NCBI GenBank assembly: GCA_004000155.1
Contig: RCSS01000089.1
Location: 1-46,115, forward strand
Length of the DNA stretch: 46,115 nt
Source: Tubulinosema ratisbonensis
Lineage: Eukaryota; Microsporidia; Tubulinosematidae
Reading direction: 5' to 3'
Shown: piece after piece, positions 30,443 to 40,530 of the stretch
Layout of the letters: every line of letters begins with the position of its first letter
Numbering within the stretch: position 1 is the stretch's first letter
Translations under genes and position numbers: made by a program
Notes under the pieces: model-generated
What the model was told of the DNA's origin: nothing
What the model saw: the letters and a program-made list of their open reading frames with translations, nothing else
Database searches by the model: none

Positions 30443-31180
30443 ATGGCACAAATGGATGAAAGAGAAAGCAACGTAAATAGATTTACATCCTTTGTAGAAA
30501 GGATAACAACATTCAAATGCATGAAGATATTTGTAATAATAGGTATAGGAATAAAAACATTATTCATACTTGTTAACATTGGCATTCTTCTTTACAAAAG
30601 AAATGAGAAATGCAGAGTGCCACTTAAATTGTTTATCTCTGTTTACACTCTTCTTCTTTTCTTACAAGCAATCTTATTTTTCTTAAAACATAAAGATTTC
30701 TTCTCAATGGATAGAATGCCTGATTTTTCAGATAACAATGAGCTAAGTTTGTTTAGTAATTTAGTGGATGCTTTTACTTTATTTTGGTATTTAACAGGGT
30801 TACATTGGACACAAGAGTGTACCACTTGTAAATTAACCAATACTTTACTTTATTACACTACTATCTTTATTGTAATATTTGGGTTAGTAAAGATTGTTTT
30901 ACCTTTGATAGCATTGGTACTTTTAGTTTTGATTATTTCTTACTTGAATCCTAAAATACCTGTGGTAGAGTATGACAAGAATAAGATAAAAGAAGAGGAT
31001 GCCAGGTGTTCTATTTGTTTAGAAAAGTATGTTGACCATGTACAACTAAAGTATCTTCCCTGTGGTCATCATTTTCACTCAAATTGTATAGATGGATGGT
31101 TTAGTGTGGAAGAACTGTGTCCACTTTGCATGAAACCATTGAATTTATTTCATGAAATGATAGAACAACCACCTATTTAA
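30443..31180 (+). CDS. Membrane-anchored RING-H2 ubiquitin ligase
   Basis: This 245-aa protein has about four or five transmembrane segments (roughly residues 28-51, 60-82, 102-120, 134-167, the last long enough for two spans) and a C-terminal RING-H2 finger facing the cytosol. The zinc ligands follow the C3H2C3 pattern: C189, C192, C207, H209, H212, C215, C226, C229. The fold binds an E2 and promotes ubiquitin transfer, and a membrane-embedded N-terminus suggests a role in ER or Golgi quality control, comparable in layout to Hrd1- or RNF-type ligases. Orthology to a particular ligase is not clear. A second ATG at codon 4 is an alternative start. Confidence 0.88.
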   Translation: MAQMDERESNVNRFTSFVERITTFKCMKIFVIIGIGIKTLFILVNIGILLYKRNEKCRVPLKLFISVYTLLLFLQAILFFLKHKDFFSMDRMPDFSDNNELSLFSNLVDAFTLFWYLTGLHWTQECTTCKLTNTLLYYTTIFIVIFGLVKIVLPLIALVLLVLIISYLNPKIPVVEYDKNKIKEEDARCSICLEKYVDHVQLKYLPCGHHFHSNCIDGWFSVEELCPLCMKPLNLFHEMIEQPPI

Positions 31181-31240
31181 ATATAAAATAAATCACATTG
31201 TTTTAAAAAAATAATTTTATTTTTTATAAATAAATTATAA

Positions 31241-31320
31241 AAATAATATTGTAATTCAAAAGATCTTCGTATAAATTTTCCATCCTTAGGCAACGAAAAA
31301 AAATAATATTAGAATTAAAA
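31241..31320 (+). repeat. Dispersed A-tailed repeat, copy 7 (5'-truncated)
   Basis: The terminal block occupies about 31261-31300 (AGATCTTCGTATAAATTTTC, then CATCCTTAGGCAACG and an A-run). Flanking segments 31241-31260 and 31301-31320 agree at 17 of 20 positions (AAATAATATT shared), a decayed target duplication. It lies 80 bp downstream of the RING gene. Confidence 0.75.
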
Positions 31321-31625
31321 AATTATATTTATTTATTAAAATAAATCTTTTTTTTTATATTTTAATAATTTATAAATTTGATTATTTTAAAAAATATCTT
31401 TCTATTGAAAATAAATAATTAAATTATTTTTTGAAAATAATCAAATTTATAAATTTATTAAAATATAAAAAAATTATGAATTCTTTTATAAAAAGTTTAT
31501 ATATTTAATCAGTTATTTATGTTTTATTTGAATTAGATAGGTAAACTATTAGAAGAAAATTAAATATATAAAAAAAATAATATTTAAATTAATTTTAGTT
31601 TTATAATTATTTTACAGACAAAATT
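31321..31625. other. AT-rich spacer between convergent genes
   Basis: There is no gene or distinct motif. The stretch separates the 3' ends of the RING gene (with repeat copy 7) and NAXD. Confidence 0.4.
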
Positions 31626-32396
31626 TTATTNTTTATTAAAAGCTTCTGGTATTTTATTAATAATATCACTTGCTATCAAAGAATACCCTTTTTCATTCAT
31701 AGCTAAAGAACCTGCCTTTCTTACTAAACTACATGCCTCTTTGCATGCCTGAATTAATTTATCTTTATCATCAACGCTTATCCATGACACAAAGGTAGAA
31801 AGTATTCCTACAAGTATATCACCTTGTCCGCCACATCTTCTTGTAATTCCATTNTCTTTCACTATCTCTTTTCTTTCTTCTACCCTAATAATATCATATT
31901 TACCCTTTTCAATGAGTGCATGGTTACTTTCTAGCCATAATGCTTTCTTTCTTTCGTTGACGTTTGGTGTGAGTATTAAAATTGGATAGCTTTTAAACAC
32001 TTTATTGCTGTACAATCTAAGACCATCGCCATCTAAAATTATCGGAATGAATCTGTTTTTTAAATATTTTACTATCTCAGAAATAATTTTGAATGTCTCA
32101 CTTTCTTCTTCAATGATTCCTANACCAGGACCAATAACACATGCAGTGATTCTCTTTAAAATGAATTCTTTAAAGGATATTTCAGTGACTATTGCTTCTG
32201 GTAAAAGTGTTTTTAAAGGATAAACTGCCTCTTTTTGACAAAATATGTACGCTAGATCAGAACCGGTTCTAAGCGCAGATAAAGCAGAGAAATATGGTGC
32301 ACCGACATAATCCTTTGATCCGCCAATGATTAATACACACCCAGAGTCTCCTTTAACTGCATCGGCCTTAAATATACTTTTTAAATCGATAAACAT
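31626..32396 (-). CDS. ATP-dependent NAD(P)H-hydrate dehydratase (NAXD)
   Basis: This is a ribokinase-fold YjeF C-terminal family enzyme that uses ATP to convert damaged hydrated NADH or NADPH back to the normal cofactor. From the ATG at 32396 it has 256 aa. Visible family motifs are GCVLIIGGSKDYVGAPYFSA (19-38), ACVIGPG (85-91), ILDGDGLRLYS (120-130), ILTPNVNE (141-148) and RRCGGQGDILVGIL (186-199), with the catalytic Asp in GGQGD (D193). The interval between the TPN and GGQGD motifs is much shorter than in yeast or human NAXD, giving a compact enzyme. An upstream ATG at 32456 would overlap the preceding gene; the inner ATG leaves a 23-bp gap. Ns at 32124, 31853 and 31631 leave unknown residues. 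Confidence 0.87.
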   Translation of the reverse strand: MFIDLKSIFKADAVKGDSGCVLIIGGSKDYVGAPYFSALSALRTGSDLAYIFCQKEAVYPLKTLLPEAIVTEISFKEFILKRITACVIGPGXGIIEEESETFKIISEIVKYLKNRFIPIILDGDGLRLYSNKVFKSYPILILTPNVNERKKALWLESNHALIEKGKYDIIRVEERKEIVKXNGITRRCGGQGDILVGILSTFVSWISVDDKDKLIQACKEACSLVRKAGSLAMNEKGYSLIASDIINKIPEAFNKX

Positions 32397-32419
32397 TTTC
32401 AAACAAATAATTTTTTTAT

Positions 32420-34732
32420 TTAAATTAAAACTAAAACCAACAACAAAAATGAACAAAAAATTAAAATAAAACTAACTTCGTCAATCAGCTCAGAGAAATT
32501 ACAAATTTTTTTTATAAACGTTTCACATGTCTTAGTTTTGTATTTGTTTTCTTTTTGTAGGTCTAATTTGATTATTCGTTTAACGTTTTCGTTGACACTG
32601 TCTCTTTCATTTTTGAAAAATGAATTTACAATCACCAAATCTTTGTAAACGTCTATCACTTTGTATGTATTTGTATTCTTAAGAAAGTTTTTTATTTTTT
32701 CTAAAGATCTTGCTAGTAAATCTACGTTTGTATAAAATAATTTTTTATCAACTGAGTTTTTCATAAGTTCTTCAAAATCTCCTTCTATAAATCTTAGTTT
32801 ATCAATCAAATTTTCAAAAATGAATATTTTTACACCAAGTTTGGATCTAAAAATATTTTTAAGGTAATTTTCCAATGCTTCAATGTTTTTTTCTGTTTTC
32901 GAGGATATTTTATCAAATTCATTTTTTATTACTTCAATTTGATCCTCTTCAAAACTAGCATTTTTGTTGAGTAACATAACCAATTCGTTTACTTTATGGA
33001 TGTTTTGCTTGCATCCCTCTTTTTCTTTCATTAAACATTTTTTGTTTAACAATTCACTGATAATTAAAATGTACACTCCTATAAACACATTTAAAATTAA
33101 AATTATCAAAATCACAAACCTAAAATATTTGACGTAATCGCTAAAATCAAATATTAAAACAATTAAAAATATTAAAGAAATAATTGCCTCTAAGACAAGT
33201 ATACTTTCAATAAATGATAAATTTTGTTCAATGTTGATTGGTTCATCGTTAATTCTAATTCTATTTTTTATTTTTTCTAAAGATTCTATTATTTTTTCGT
33301 TAGGATTACTTTTTAAAAGTGTAAATTTTACTTTTTTATGACCTTCTTTGTTTTTAATTTCATCTTTTACAATTTCTAAACCAATGTCTTCTAAAGTAAA
33401 TTTGTTATTAATTTCATTCTCTAATTCTTCTAATTCATATTTCTGTATTGAAAGTGGAATGCCAATTGACAGTAAAATGTGTTCTATTTTATCAGAAACA
33501 GCTAATAAATTAAAAAAATTTGTTCTCAATTCCTTTACCATTGTAGATACTTGGCTTCTAGCAGCGTCTAAATTTTCTCTTAACAGGGTTACTTTGTTTA
33601 ATGCATCGTTTTTTAAGTTTATGTTTTGTTTAATTTTTGTCAAATAAATATCTCCTTCCGTTTTGTTAAGTTTGACTTTTGGCATTTTTTTATTTTCTTC
33701 TTCTTTTCTGTTTTCTCTTTTTTCTTCTTTTTTCTCTTCGGGTTCTTTAATATTTTTGTTCTCTTCGGGTTCTTTAATATTTTTGTTCTCTTCAGTTTCT
33801 TCTTCGTTTTTGTACTTTTCGGGTTCTTTTTCATTTTTGTTCTCTTCATCTTTTTTGTCCTTTACTTTTATTTTGAGGATTTTTATTTTTTCTTTTCTTT
33901 CAGGATTTCCTGCTATTTTCTTTAAAATTTCCTTTTCTGGTTCGTTTAATTTTTCTTCTTCCTTTTTTATTTCGCTTTTGTGATCTGTCTTTTTTAAAAT
34001 GTCTTTATTTGTAATTTTATCTGTCTTTTTAAAATTTTCAGAATCTTCAGAACTAATTGGCTGTTTTTGTATTATACTTTCTGGTTTCTTAGAATTTTCT
34101 TTCGTTACTAATATAATTGAGCCATTTTTGGTGTCAGCTTTGTCCTCTTTCTCTTTTGTAATCTTGTTATTATCTTTTTTAGGTTTATTTATATCTTTCT
34201 TAAAATCATCTTTTTCTTTCTTAGAATTGTTTTTCTCTTTCGATTCTTTTTCATCCTCTAAATTTTCAAGATATGTTTTAGATTTTTCTTCTTCTTTGTC
34301 AGATTCATCAAACCTAAAATCATTAATTCCTTTCAAATTATTCAATTCTTCTTCATTTTCATTTGTAAGTTCATTTTTTTCAGNTAATTTTGATTTAAAA
34401 CTTCTACCAACCAAAAAATCTGTAAAAAATTCTTTAAAATTGTCTTTTCTTTTTACAGTCCTGTCATCAAAATTGGTGGCTTTATAAATTCTTTTTAGTA
34501 TAAACAGTTCGTATAATAAAATAACAGCAATAACATAAACCAAAAACTCACTCGCATTCTTGTTAATGCGTATTATTCCAATGATCAAGAATAATACACA
34601 CAAACAGAATATTACAGCAAAGAAAATCATAAATCGTGCATTACCAAACAAAATTTTTACTATTTCACCAAAATTATTTCTATCTGATAAGTTAACATCA
34701 CTTAAAATATAATTTCTTAAAGAAAAGAACAT
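32420..34732 (-). CDS. Five-transmembrane protein, prominin-like layout, unknown function
   Basis: This 770-aa protein has hydrophobic segments at about 34-55, 63-82, 508-529, 537-560 and 752-770, the last ending at the C-terminus. Two large loops separate the pairs. The first (83-507) is dominated by a Lys/Glu/Asn low-complexity region with a tandem ten-residue unit (EENKNIKEPE, twice at about 314-333), then a helical segment at 365-500. The second (561-751) is helical and has C566, C574, C736 and C744. The 2+2+1 arrangement with two big loops recalls prominins and resembles fungal Prm1 more loosely, but I see no sequence identity that proves either. It lies 23 bp upstream of NAXD and 67 bp downstream of the deacetylase gene. 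An N at 34384 leaves one unknown residue. Confidence 0.8.
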   Translation of the reverse strand: MFFSLRNYILSDVNLSDRNNFGEIVKILFGNARFMIFFAVIFCLCVLFLIIGIIRINKNASEFLVYVIAVILLYELFILKRIYKATNFDDRTVKRKDNFKEFFTDFLVGRSFKSKLXEKNELTNENEEELNNLKGINDFRFDESDKEEEKSKTYLENLEDEKESKEKNNSKKEKDDFKKDINKPKKDNNKITKEKEDKADTKNGSIILVTKENSKKPESIIQKQPISSEDSENFKKTDKITNKDILKKTDHKSEIKKEEEKLNEPEKEILKKIAGNPERKEKIKILKIKVKDKKDEENKNEKEPEKYKNEEETEENKNIKEPEENKNIKEPEEKKEEKRENRKEEENKKMPKVKLNKTEGDIYLTKIKQNINLKNDALNKVTLLRENLDAARSQVSTMVKELRTNFFNLLAVSDKIEHILLSIGIPLSIQKYELEELENEINNKFTLEDIGLEIVKDEIKNKEGHKKVKFTLLKSNPNEKIIESLEKIKNRIRINDEPINIEQNLSFIESILVLEAIISLIFLIVLIFDFSDYVKYFRFVILIILILNVFIGVYILIISELLNKKCLMKEKEGCKQNIHKVNELVMLLNKNASFEEDQIEVIKNEFDKISSKTEKNIEALENYLKNIFRSKLGVKIFIFENLIDKLRFIEGDFEELMKNSVDKKLFYTNVDLLARSLEKIKNFLKNTNTYKVIDVYKDLVIVNSFFKNERDSVNENVKRIIKLDLQKENKYKTKTCETFIKKICNFSELIDEVSFILIFCSFLLLVLVLI

Positions 34733-34799
34733 TTGTTTTGTTTTTTTATTTTTGTTTTAAATTAACTTGTTTCAAAAATTTTATAANNNNTATGTAATA

Positions 34800-36038
34800 T
34801 CATTCATTTAAATCATGTTGGATTTCATCATAAGGAATGTTATTCCTTTCCGCATAATCCATCCACAACATTTCATCATCACTTTCTTCATCTACCCAAG
34901 CAGAAGGAGTTTCAATAAGTTGGACAGAAGGAACACTTGTCACATGTCTTAAGTTCTCATGAATGGTTTCTATGATAGTATCAATGTCTTTTTTTGTATT
35001 GTAATCCTTCATTTGATTGGTTGGTACATTAATTTTATAATCAGGACCATAATGAGAATGAAACTCCGTAAAAGGAAGATCGTCAGGTATCTCAACATCT
35101 AAAACCACACTCGTTTCGTACGCCCAAGCCTTTGAAACATTTTTTATTGTATAACCTCCACCACCTAAAACTAACATTGGTATATTAAATGATTTAACGT
35201 GCTTTAAACAGGCAGCATGTCCTAAATGACTTAAATTAAAGCATCCTAATCTATCACCACTTAAAGAATCAGCACCACACTGCATGACAATTACAGAAGG
35301 TTTGTACATTTCAATAACTTTGTTGATCACTGGATTAAAAATGGACTGATAATTTTTATCAGTAATACCATCTTTTAATGGAACATTAACGGCATAGTTT
35401 TTTCCTTTTAACAGGCCTGTATCACATAAACTACCTGTTCCAGGGAAATAATCTCCATATTTGTGAAAAGATACTGTCATTACTCTATCAGTAGTGTAAA
35501 AAGCTTCCTCAACACCATCGCCATGATGTACATCTATGTCAATATAAAGGACTCTTTCATTGTATTTTAGAAGTTCTAGAATCGCTAAAACAATATCATT
35601 GACATAACAGAATCCGGAAGCTTCAGATTTCTTTGCATGGTGCAATCCACCTGCCCAGTTAATAGATATATCCGCATCACCATTGTTAAGCTTAAGTGTT
35701 GCAGCTAAAGAACCGCCTGTTGTAATTTTGCAATAATCGAACAATCCATGAAAGATTGGACAATCCTCACCAACATTAAATTTAAGTAAATCTAAATCCA
35801 TTTCTTTTANATTATCCTTACAAACAGATTGTAAGAAATTAATATAATCTCTTGAATGATAATTTACTAAATTTTTGTAGCTTGCATGCTCTGGTTTAAA
35901 AACATCCATATGTCTAAATAACCCGTAATTGGTTATAAGAGCGTGTGTCATTTTTACTCTCAAGGGTCGCATAGGATGGCCAGAGGAGTAATGAAACACA
36001 CCAATTTGATTATCATAAAAGTATGCTACTCTTTTCAT
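34800..36038 (-). CDS. RPD3: Class I histone deacetylase (Rpd3 type)
   Basis: This 412-aa zinc-dependent deacetylase removes acetyl groups from histone lysines, usually within Sin3-type repressor complexes. Catalytic residues are in place: the His pair H133-H134 ([20 protein letters not shown]), zinc ligands D169, H171 and D257 ([18 protein letters not shown]) and the transition-state Tyr in GGGGYT (Y296). The spacing equals human HDAC2 minus 12. The C-terminal tail after about 380 is short and acidic ([16 protein letters not shown]). The ATG at 36038 is preceded by a CCCC motif. One N at 35810 leaves residue 77 unknown. The downstream gap to the five-TM gene is 67 bp and contains a four-N run at 34787-34790. 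Confidence 0.95.
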   Translation of the reverse strand: MKRVAYFYDNQIGVFHYSSGHPMRPLRVKMTHALITNYGLFRHMDVFKPEHASYKNLVNYHSRDYINFLQSVCKDNXKEMDLDLLKFNVGEDCPIFHGLFDYCKITTGGSLAATLKLNNGDADISINWAGGLHHAKKSEASGFCYVNDIVLAILELLKYNERVLYIDIDVHHGDGVEEAFYTTDRVMTVSFHKYGDYFPGTGSLCDTGLLKGKNYAVNVPLKDGITDKNYQSIFNPVINKVIEMYKPSVIVMQCGADSLSGDRLGCFNLSHLGHAACLKHVKSFNIPMLVLGGGGYTIKNVSKAWAYETSVVLDVEIPDDLPFTEFHSHYGPDYKINVPTNQMKDYNTKKDIDTIIETIHENLRHVTSVPSVQLIETPSAWVDEESDDEMLWMDYAERNNIPYDEIQHDLNE

Positions 36039-36042
36039 GTAA

Positions 36043-36046
36043 GGGG
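36043..36046 (-). promoter_or_regulatory. CCCC motif upstream of the deacetylase start
   Basis: On the minus strand CCCC lies 4 bases before the ATG (reading ACCCCTTACATG). It matches the CCC-type start signal of other genes in the window. Confidence 0.55.
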
Positions 36047-36212
36047 TAATTTGTATTTTTATAAAATAAAAATTATTTATCTTTAAATTTTTTTATTTGT
36101 TAATTTTAAAAAAGAAGGAAAACAAAAACAATTTAGTTTTATATTTCATTATAAAACAATACTACCCATTTTATATTTTATAACCCGTTCCTAAAGTAAT
36201 TTTAGCATACAG

Positions 36213-36256
36213 TTTTTGCCTAAAGATAGAAAATTCATACAAAGCTATGCCTCGTT
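36213..36256 (-). repeat. Dispersed A-tailed repeat, copy 8 (short, diverged)
   Basis: GTTTTTGCCTAAAGATAGAA followed by AATTCATACAAAG aligns with the terminal block of the other copies, with several substitutions and a shortened T-run. It is a 5'-truncated older copy about 175 bp upstream of the deacetylase start. Confidence 0.55.
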
Positions 36257-39200
36257 TTCATTTATTTATTTTTCAGCCTTTAAACCGCAAATAGCTTTAC
36301 TGCTTGTTTTTTCAATGCACATTTATTGAACATTCCGCTGTTATATATTTTATTATAAAACAAAGGAACTGTTTCATCTTTGACGTTGATGTATTGTGTG
36401 TGGTATTATATAGATTCAAAACATGTAAGTCTAGAAAGAAATGTATAAAAGATGTTTGTATGAATAGTTTTATTTACAGAATAATATTGATAAAACTGGA
36501 ATATGATAAATTTATAATCAAGTTTAACATATTTTACTTTTGCGTCTTGTAATAAGCTTACTGTATAGCCAACATAATCATTTATTTAAAAATAACCTGA
36601 TAAAAAAACAAAAAGAATACTCTCTTAAAGATGAGAACCACAAACGAAATGGATAAACATAATAACAGAAAATCTTATGATAAAAATTATTTAGAAAGCT
36701 TTTCGCCACCGGGAAGTAACCAGGAGTTCAAGGCAAAGTTTTAATTTAAAAATCCAGAAAAGGGTTGTACAAGATATGTACTAATATATTTATAAAATTT
36801 AAAAAAGGATTAAATAAAAAAAGAACACTAATCATGCTAACTTCTAAATTAGCTACTATTACAATAAAAAACATCATTCGTCGCCTATAAAAAAAGTACA
36901 TTTTGCATTGAATAGACTAACATAAAAATATACAAATAAATTATTTGAAGACTGCTTCTAAAAAATGAAACCAAAAAGAGAATAAATAAAAATTGTATTA
37001 TATGACTTTAATAGAAATAATTTTAAAAAAATATTCTAATTTAGATGAACAACCTGGATTTTACAGGAATTAATTTTTATTAATGCAGTTAGCAAAAGTC
37101 TCGTATGTCTTAATTTATTACAAGCGGCACGGCGTCATCTACCTAATAAATTTTTATACCAATAAATTTTTTTATATAAAATTTTTAATTATTAAAAATA
37201 AAAAGAGGGTCGAAAATCAATTTTCAACAATTATATGTGCTAAAAAAGTAAAAAAAATTATAAAAGATATGAATGTAGCAATCATAAATGTGAAGTTAAT
37301 TTAAATGTATAAAACTTACATCATTGTTATATAAAAAAATCATTAATATTCTGATTTTAAAAATAAAATACTTAATCTAGAATTATTTAGAAACTTTCTG
37401 AAAAGTCTAACCAAATTATTCAAATTAGAAAAATTCTACAAAGGAACTTATGTAGGGTATAGATGACTCATTTATTGGTAAACTGTCTAAATTTTAAAGC
37501 TTAATAGATAAAATGTTTAAGGTTAGAAATAAACCTATTAGATGTGCTATTTAAATTGCTAATAAAAGTTTCTTTAAAATCAGAAAACAGATTTACAAAA
37601 GAACAAATTTTTTTGTCCAGGCGTGATCTTTAGCATACAGATTGTAAGATTTTTTTAACCCTAAAAGTTAAGAAATTCAATGCTGCCTAAAGTTCAACAT
37701 TAAGTTTTTAGTCTGTACCTTTAAGTTTTTATCAATTGATAACAATTAATTTTTTTGCTTTAATAATTTATTTCGAGTTATTTGTACTTAAGAGATTTTA
37801 AAATAAAAAACATATAAAGAAAATTTTTATAAACCGAAATATTTTTAAAAAAAGTCTAATTATATAGTTGTAGATTTTAAAACTTGTATTTTATTTATTT
37901 ATTTTAATGTTGTTCTAGACGAATGTCTTTTTATTCTTGTCAAACTGAATCGAGTGATATCTTAAAACCAATATTTACTTAACCATATCAGAATAATCTA
38001 AACATAAATTTATATATAAGAAGTATTTTTACCTCGCATTTTGCTTCTTTTACTGAAATTTTAAAACATTTCAATTAAATATTTTGACATATGAAAATAA
38101 AAAACTATTCTTAATCGATAAATTTTTCAAAGACTCTACAAACCTTTTAGAGGATAAGCCATAAATTCAAAAATTAATTTCAAACCCCTAAATTCTAGGA
38201 AGTATACAATAAATATTTAGAGTTCATCCCTTGCATTATAAACTGTTATAATCCTAACATAATTTTTTTTATTCAGAAAATATCAAGACTCCTATTCAAA
38301 TTCGCTACATTTTAAGATGCAATAAATAATGAAAATAAAAAACAATACATAGCAATTATCAAGTTTTAAATGCCAAATATTTATCCTTAATCAAAATGCA
38401 AATAAAGATGTTAAGTTATTCTTTGTTTTGAAAAATTATAATCCTTGAATGATTGAAGTTTTATAAAAGCAATCATTGAAACGTATACAAGTAAATTTTG
38501 GTGTAAATAAAAAAATAGTTACACTTTGATTAACTAAAAATATGTAAATTCATCTAAAAATTTACTTTAGTTTCTTTATTTAAAGTTTGTATTTCAACTT
38601 AATTTATGAAAAAATGAATAATATATATATTTTGACATTTATAAAGATGCAAAATTACTACTTTTCTTTCGCCTTAGAAGGAAGGGTTATATTTAGTTTT
38701 TTTAACAAAAATTTCAAAAAATTTAGTTTTATGATTATACTACTTTTATTTTGAATTTAAAATAATAAATTCAGTTTTAAAACTAATTTACTGAATTTTT
38801 TTAATGAAATTCTTTTTTTATCAAATTATTGATTTTGTAATTGTTTTGAATTAAAAAGTGAAAATAAATTTTTACGATTAAAAATCTTATTTTAAAACTT
38901 GAATATTATATTACCGATATTATTTTCCATAAAATTTATCTTAAATACTTCTTAAATAAAATTTTAACACAACCATTTCATCAATATTTTTATTTTAAGA
39001 ATAAGAAAAATATAAGGCTATAAATGTAGAAGTAGATTTTAACCAATCAAAAATTATAAAATGTAATAAATCTAAGCTACAAGAAATAAATGTTGAATAA
39101 ATTCTATACAATAACTTATTTAAACAAGTAAAACACAAAAAAAAACTCAATATCATCTAATTTTAAAATTTTTTAAAAAATTCACTCAATTATTTTTTAA

Positions 39201-40073
39201 TACTCAAAAATTTTTATATTGTAATTTCAAATATTTAAATGAACTGACACTTGTGTTCTTTTTATTTGTATTTACTCGAATAATTGATCAATTTTATCGC
39301 GAGTGAGTGGTAATCGTATCAACCATTGTATAATTTTTTTTCTTTAATTTTCCTTAGCTAAAAACCTCTTAAAGTAGATTTAATGGTATTTTATGACGAT
39401 TATAATTAATAAAATAAAATCTAAGAAAAAGCTTATTATCAAATGAAATACATTTTAAGATTAATTGAGAAAATATACTATATAAAAGAAAAGAGATATA
39501 TGCAAGTCACACAAAATTATTAGAATAAAAATACAAATAAAAATTTTATTTTTATACAAAAGTTGTTGAGAATGTAAAAGAGAGATCTTGAATTATAATT
39601 CTTTACTTTTTTCTAATTAGCAGTTTCTATCTAAATTTATCATCAATTTACAATTTTTATTTTTAAATATTTTTATAAAATTTTTGATTTTGCAAGGAAA
39701 CCTTATTTTAAATTATATAATTTTTTATTATTTTAATAATTTTTATTCATTTTATTATGAATATTTTTTATTTTCAAGTCCAATCAACTTACATGCTTCT
39801 ATCTTCTTTTAAATTATAAAAATTACAAAATTATAAGTAATTTTTATTATTGTAATTTACAAGCAGTTTCACTGCCCTTTTTTTAAAATAATATTTTAAA
39901 TTGTTATTTAAAATGTTTTATTGCAAAATGTTTAATTTGATATTAAATTAAATATTAACTTAATTAATATTTGATAATAAATGTCATAAAAAAGAATCAA
40001 CCAATTACTTTCTAGTTTTAGTAAATTATTAATTTTAATCAATCTTATAAATAATAAACTTTAAAAACAGAAT
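36257..40073. other. Long gene-free interval with possible gag remnant
   Basis: No intact gene is supported in 3.8 kb. Open frames at 36304-36552 and 37083-37304 have unbiased, AT-driven composition and are not called. A 37-codon frame at 36631-36744 encodes YLESFSPPGSNQEFKAKF, resembling the conserved part of Ty3/gypsy-type Gag. About 38760-38810 has a 9-bp inverted repeat (AAATTCAGT/ACTGAATTT). The rest is AT-rich with nothing distinct. Confidence 0.4.
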
Positions 40074-40385
40074 TTATTTTCCTTTTTTAATAAAAAATGA
40101 TGACAAATTTCCTTGAACAGACTTTTTCTCAGATTTCTTTTTTATTGGAATTTCTTCTTTTTGTTCAATTTTTTTCTCTTTCTCTTTAAAACAATCCAAT
40201 AAATTATCCTTGTCTTCATTAGTTACTGCACATAAAATACCATTCTCATTTGTATTAGAAAGATAAATTTCAGTAAAACCTTTATTACGCCTTTCATTGA
40301 GATAAATAGGTTTTAATGAAAAGTCATTTTTTAATTCTTTTTCTAAATCAATATTCTCGTCAAGAAATGTAATTAATTTTGTCAT
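40074..40385 (-). CDS. Small protein with C-terminal PIP box (PCNA binding)
   Basis: This 103-aa protein ends in QGNLSSFF (91-98), an exact PIP-box pattern (Q-x-x-hydrophobic-x-x-aromatic-aromatic), preceded by a basic stretch (KKKSEKKS, 82-89) and followed by KKGK. Such a tail binds the sliding clamp PCNA. The N-terminal about 65 residues look like a small folded domain and the middle is charged linker. Candidates with a C-terminal PIP box include the third subunit of DNA polymerase delta (Pol32/POLD3) and RNase H2 subunit B; neither is confirmed because the N-terminal part is too short and diverged. It is divergent from the PP2A subunit gene, with starts 145 bp apart. Confidence 0.7.
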   Translation of the reverse strand: MTKLITFLDENIDLEKELKNDFSLKPIYLNERRNKGFTEIYLSNTNENGILCAVTNEDKDNLLDCFKEKEKKIEQKEEIPIKKKSEKKSVQGNLSSFFIKKGK

Positions 40386-40527
40386 TCAGTTTAAATTAAA
40401 AATAATTAAATTTTTAATGAATTTGAAAAATAAATAAAAAATATTATTTTTTAAAAAAATTTTTTTTTGCAATTTAAACCAGTCAAAAAAATCTGATCTT
40501 AATTTTTAAAATTTCACTTTAATTTCA

Positions 40528-40530
40528 CCC
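40528..40530 (+). promoter_or_regulatory. CCC motif abutting the B56 start
   Basis: CACCC directly precedes the ATG at 40531, matching the other CCC-preceded starts. Confidence 0.55.

Noticed and set aside
33348..34487. Several plus-strand Phe/Ser-rich open frames
   Set aside because: Antisense shadows of the Lys/Glu low-complexity region in the five-TM protein gene.
36304..37304. Two plus-strand open frames of 82 and 73 aa
   Set aside because: Composition follows base bias (Ile, Lys, Tyr, Phe) with no domain or start signal; they lie in a degenerate interval.
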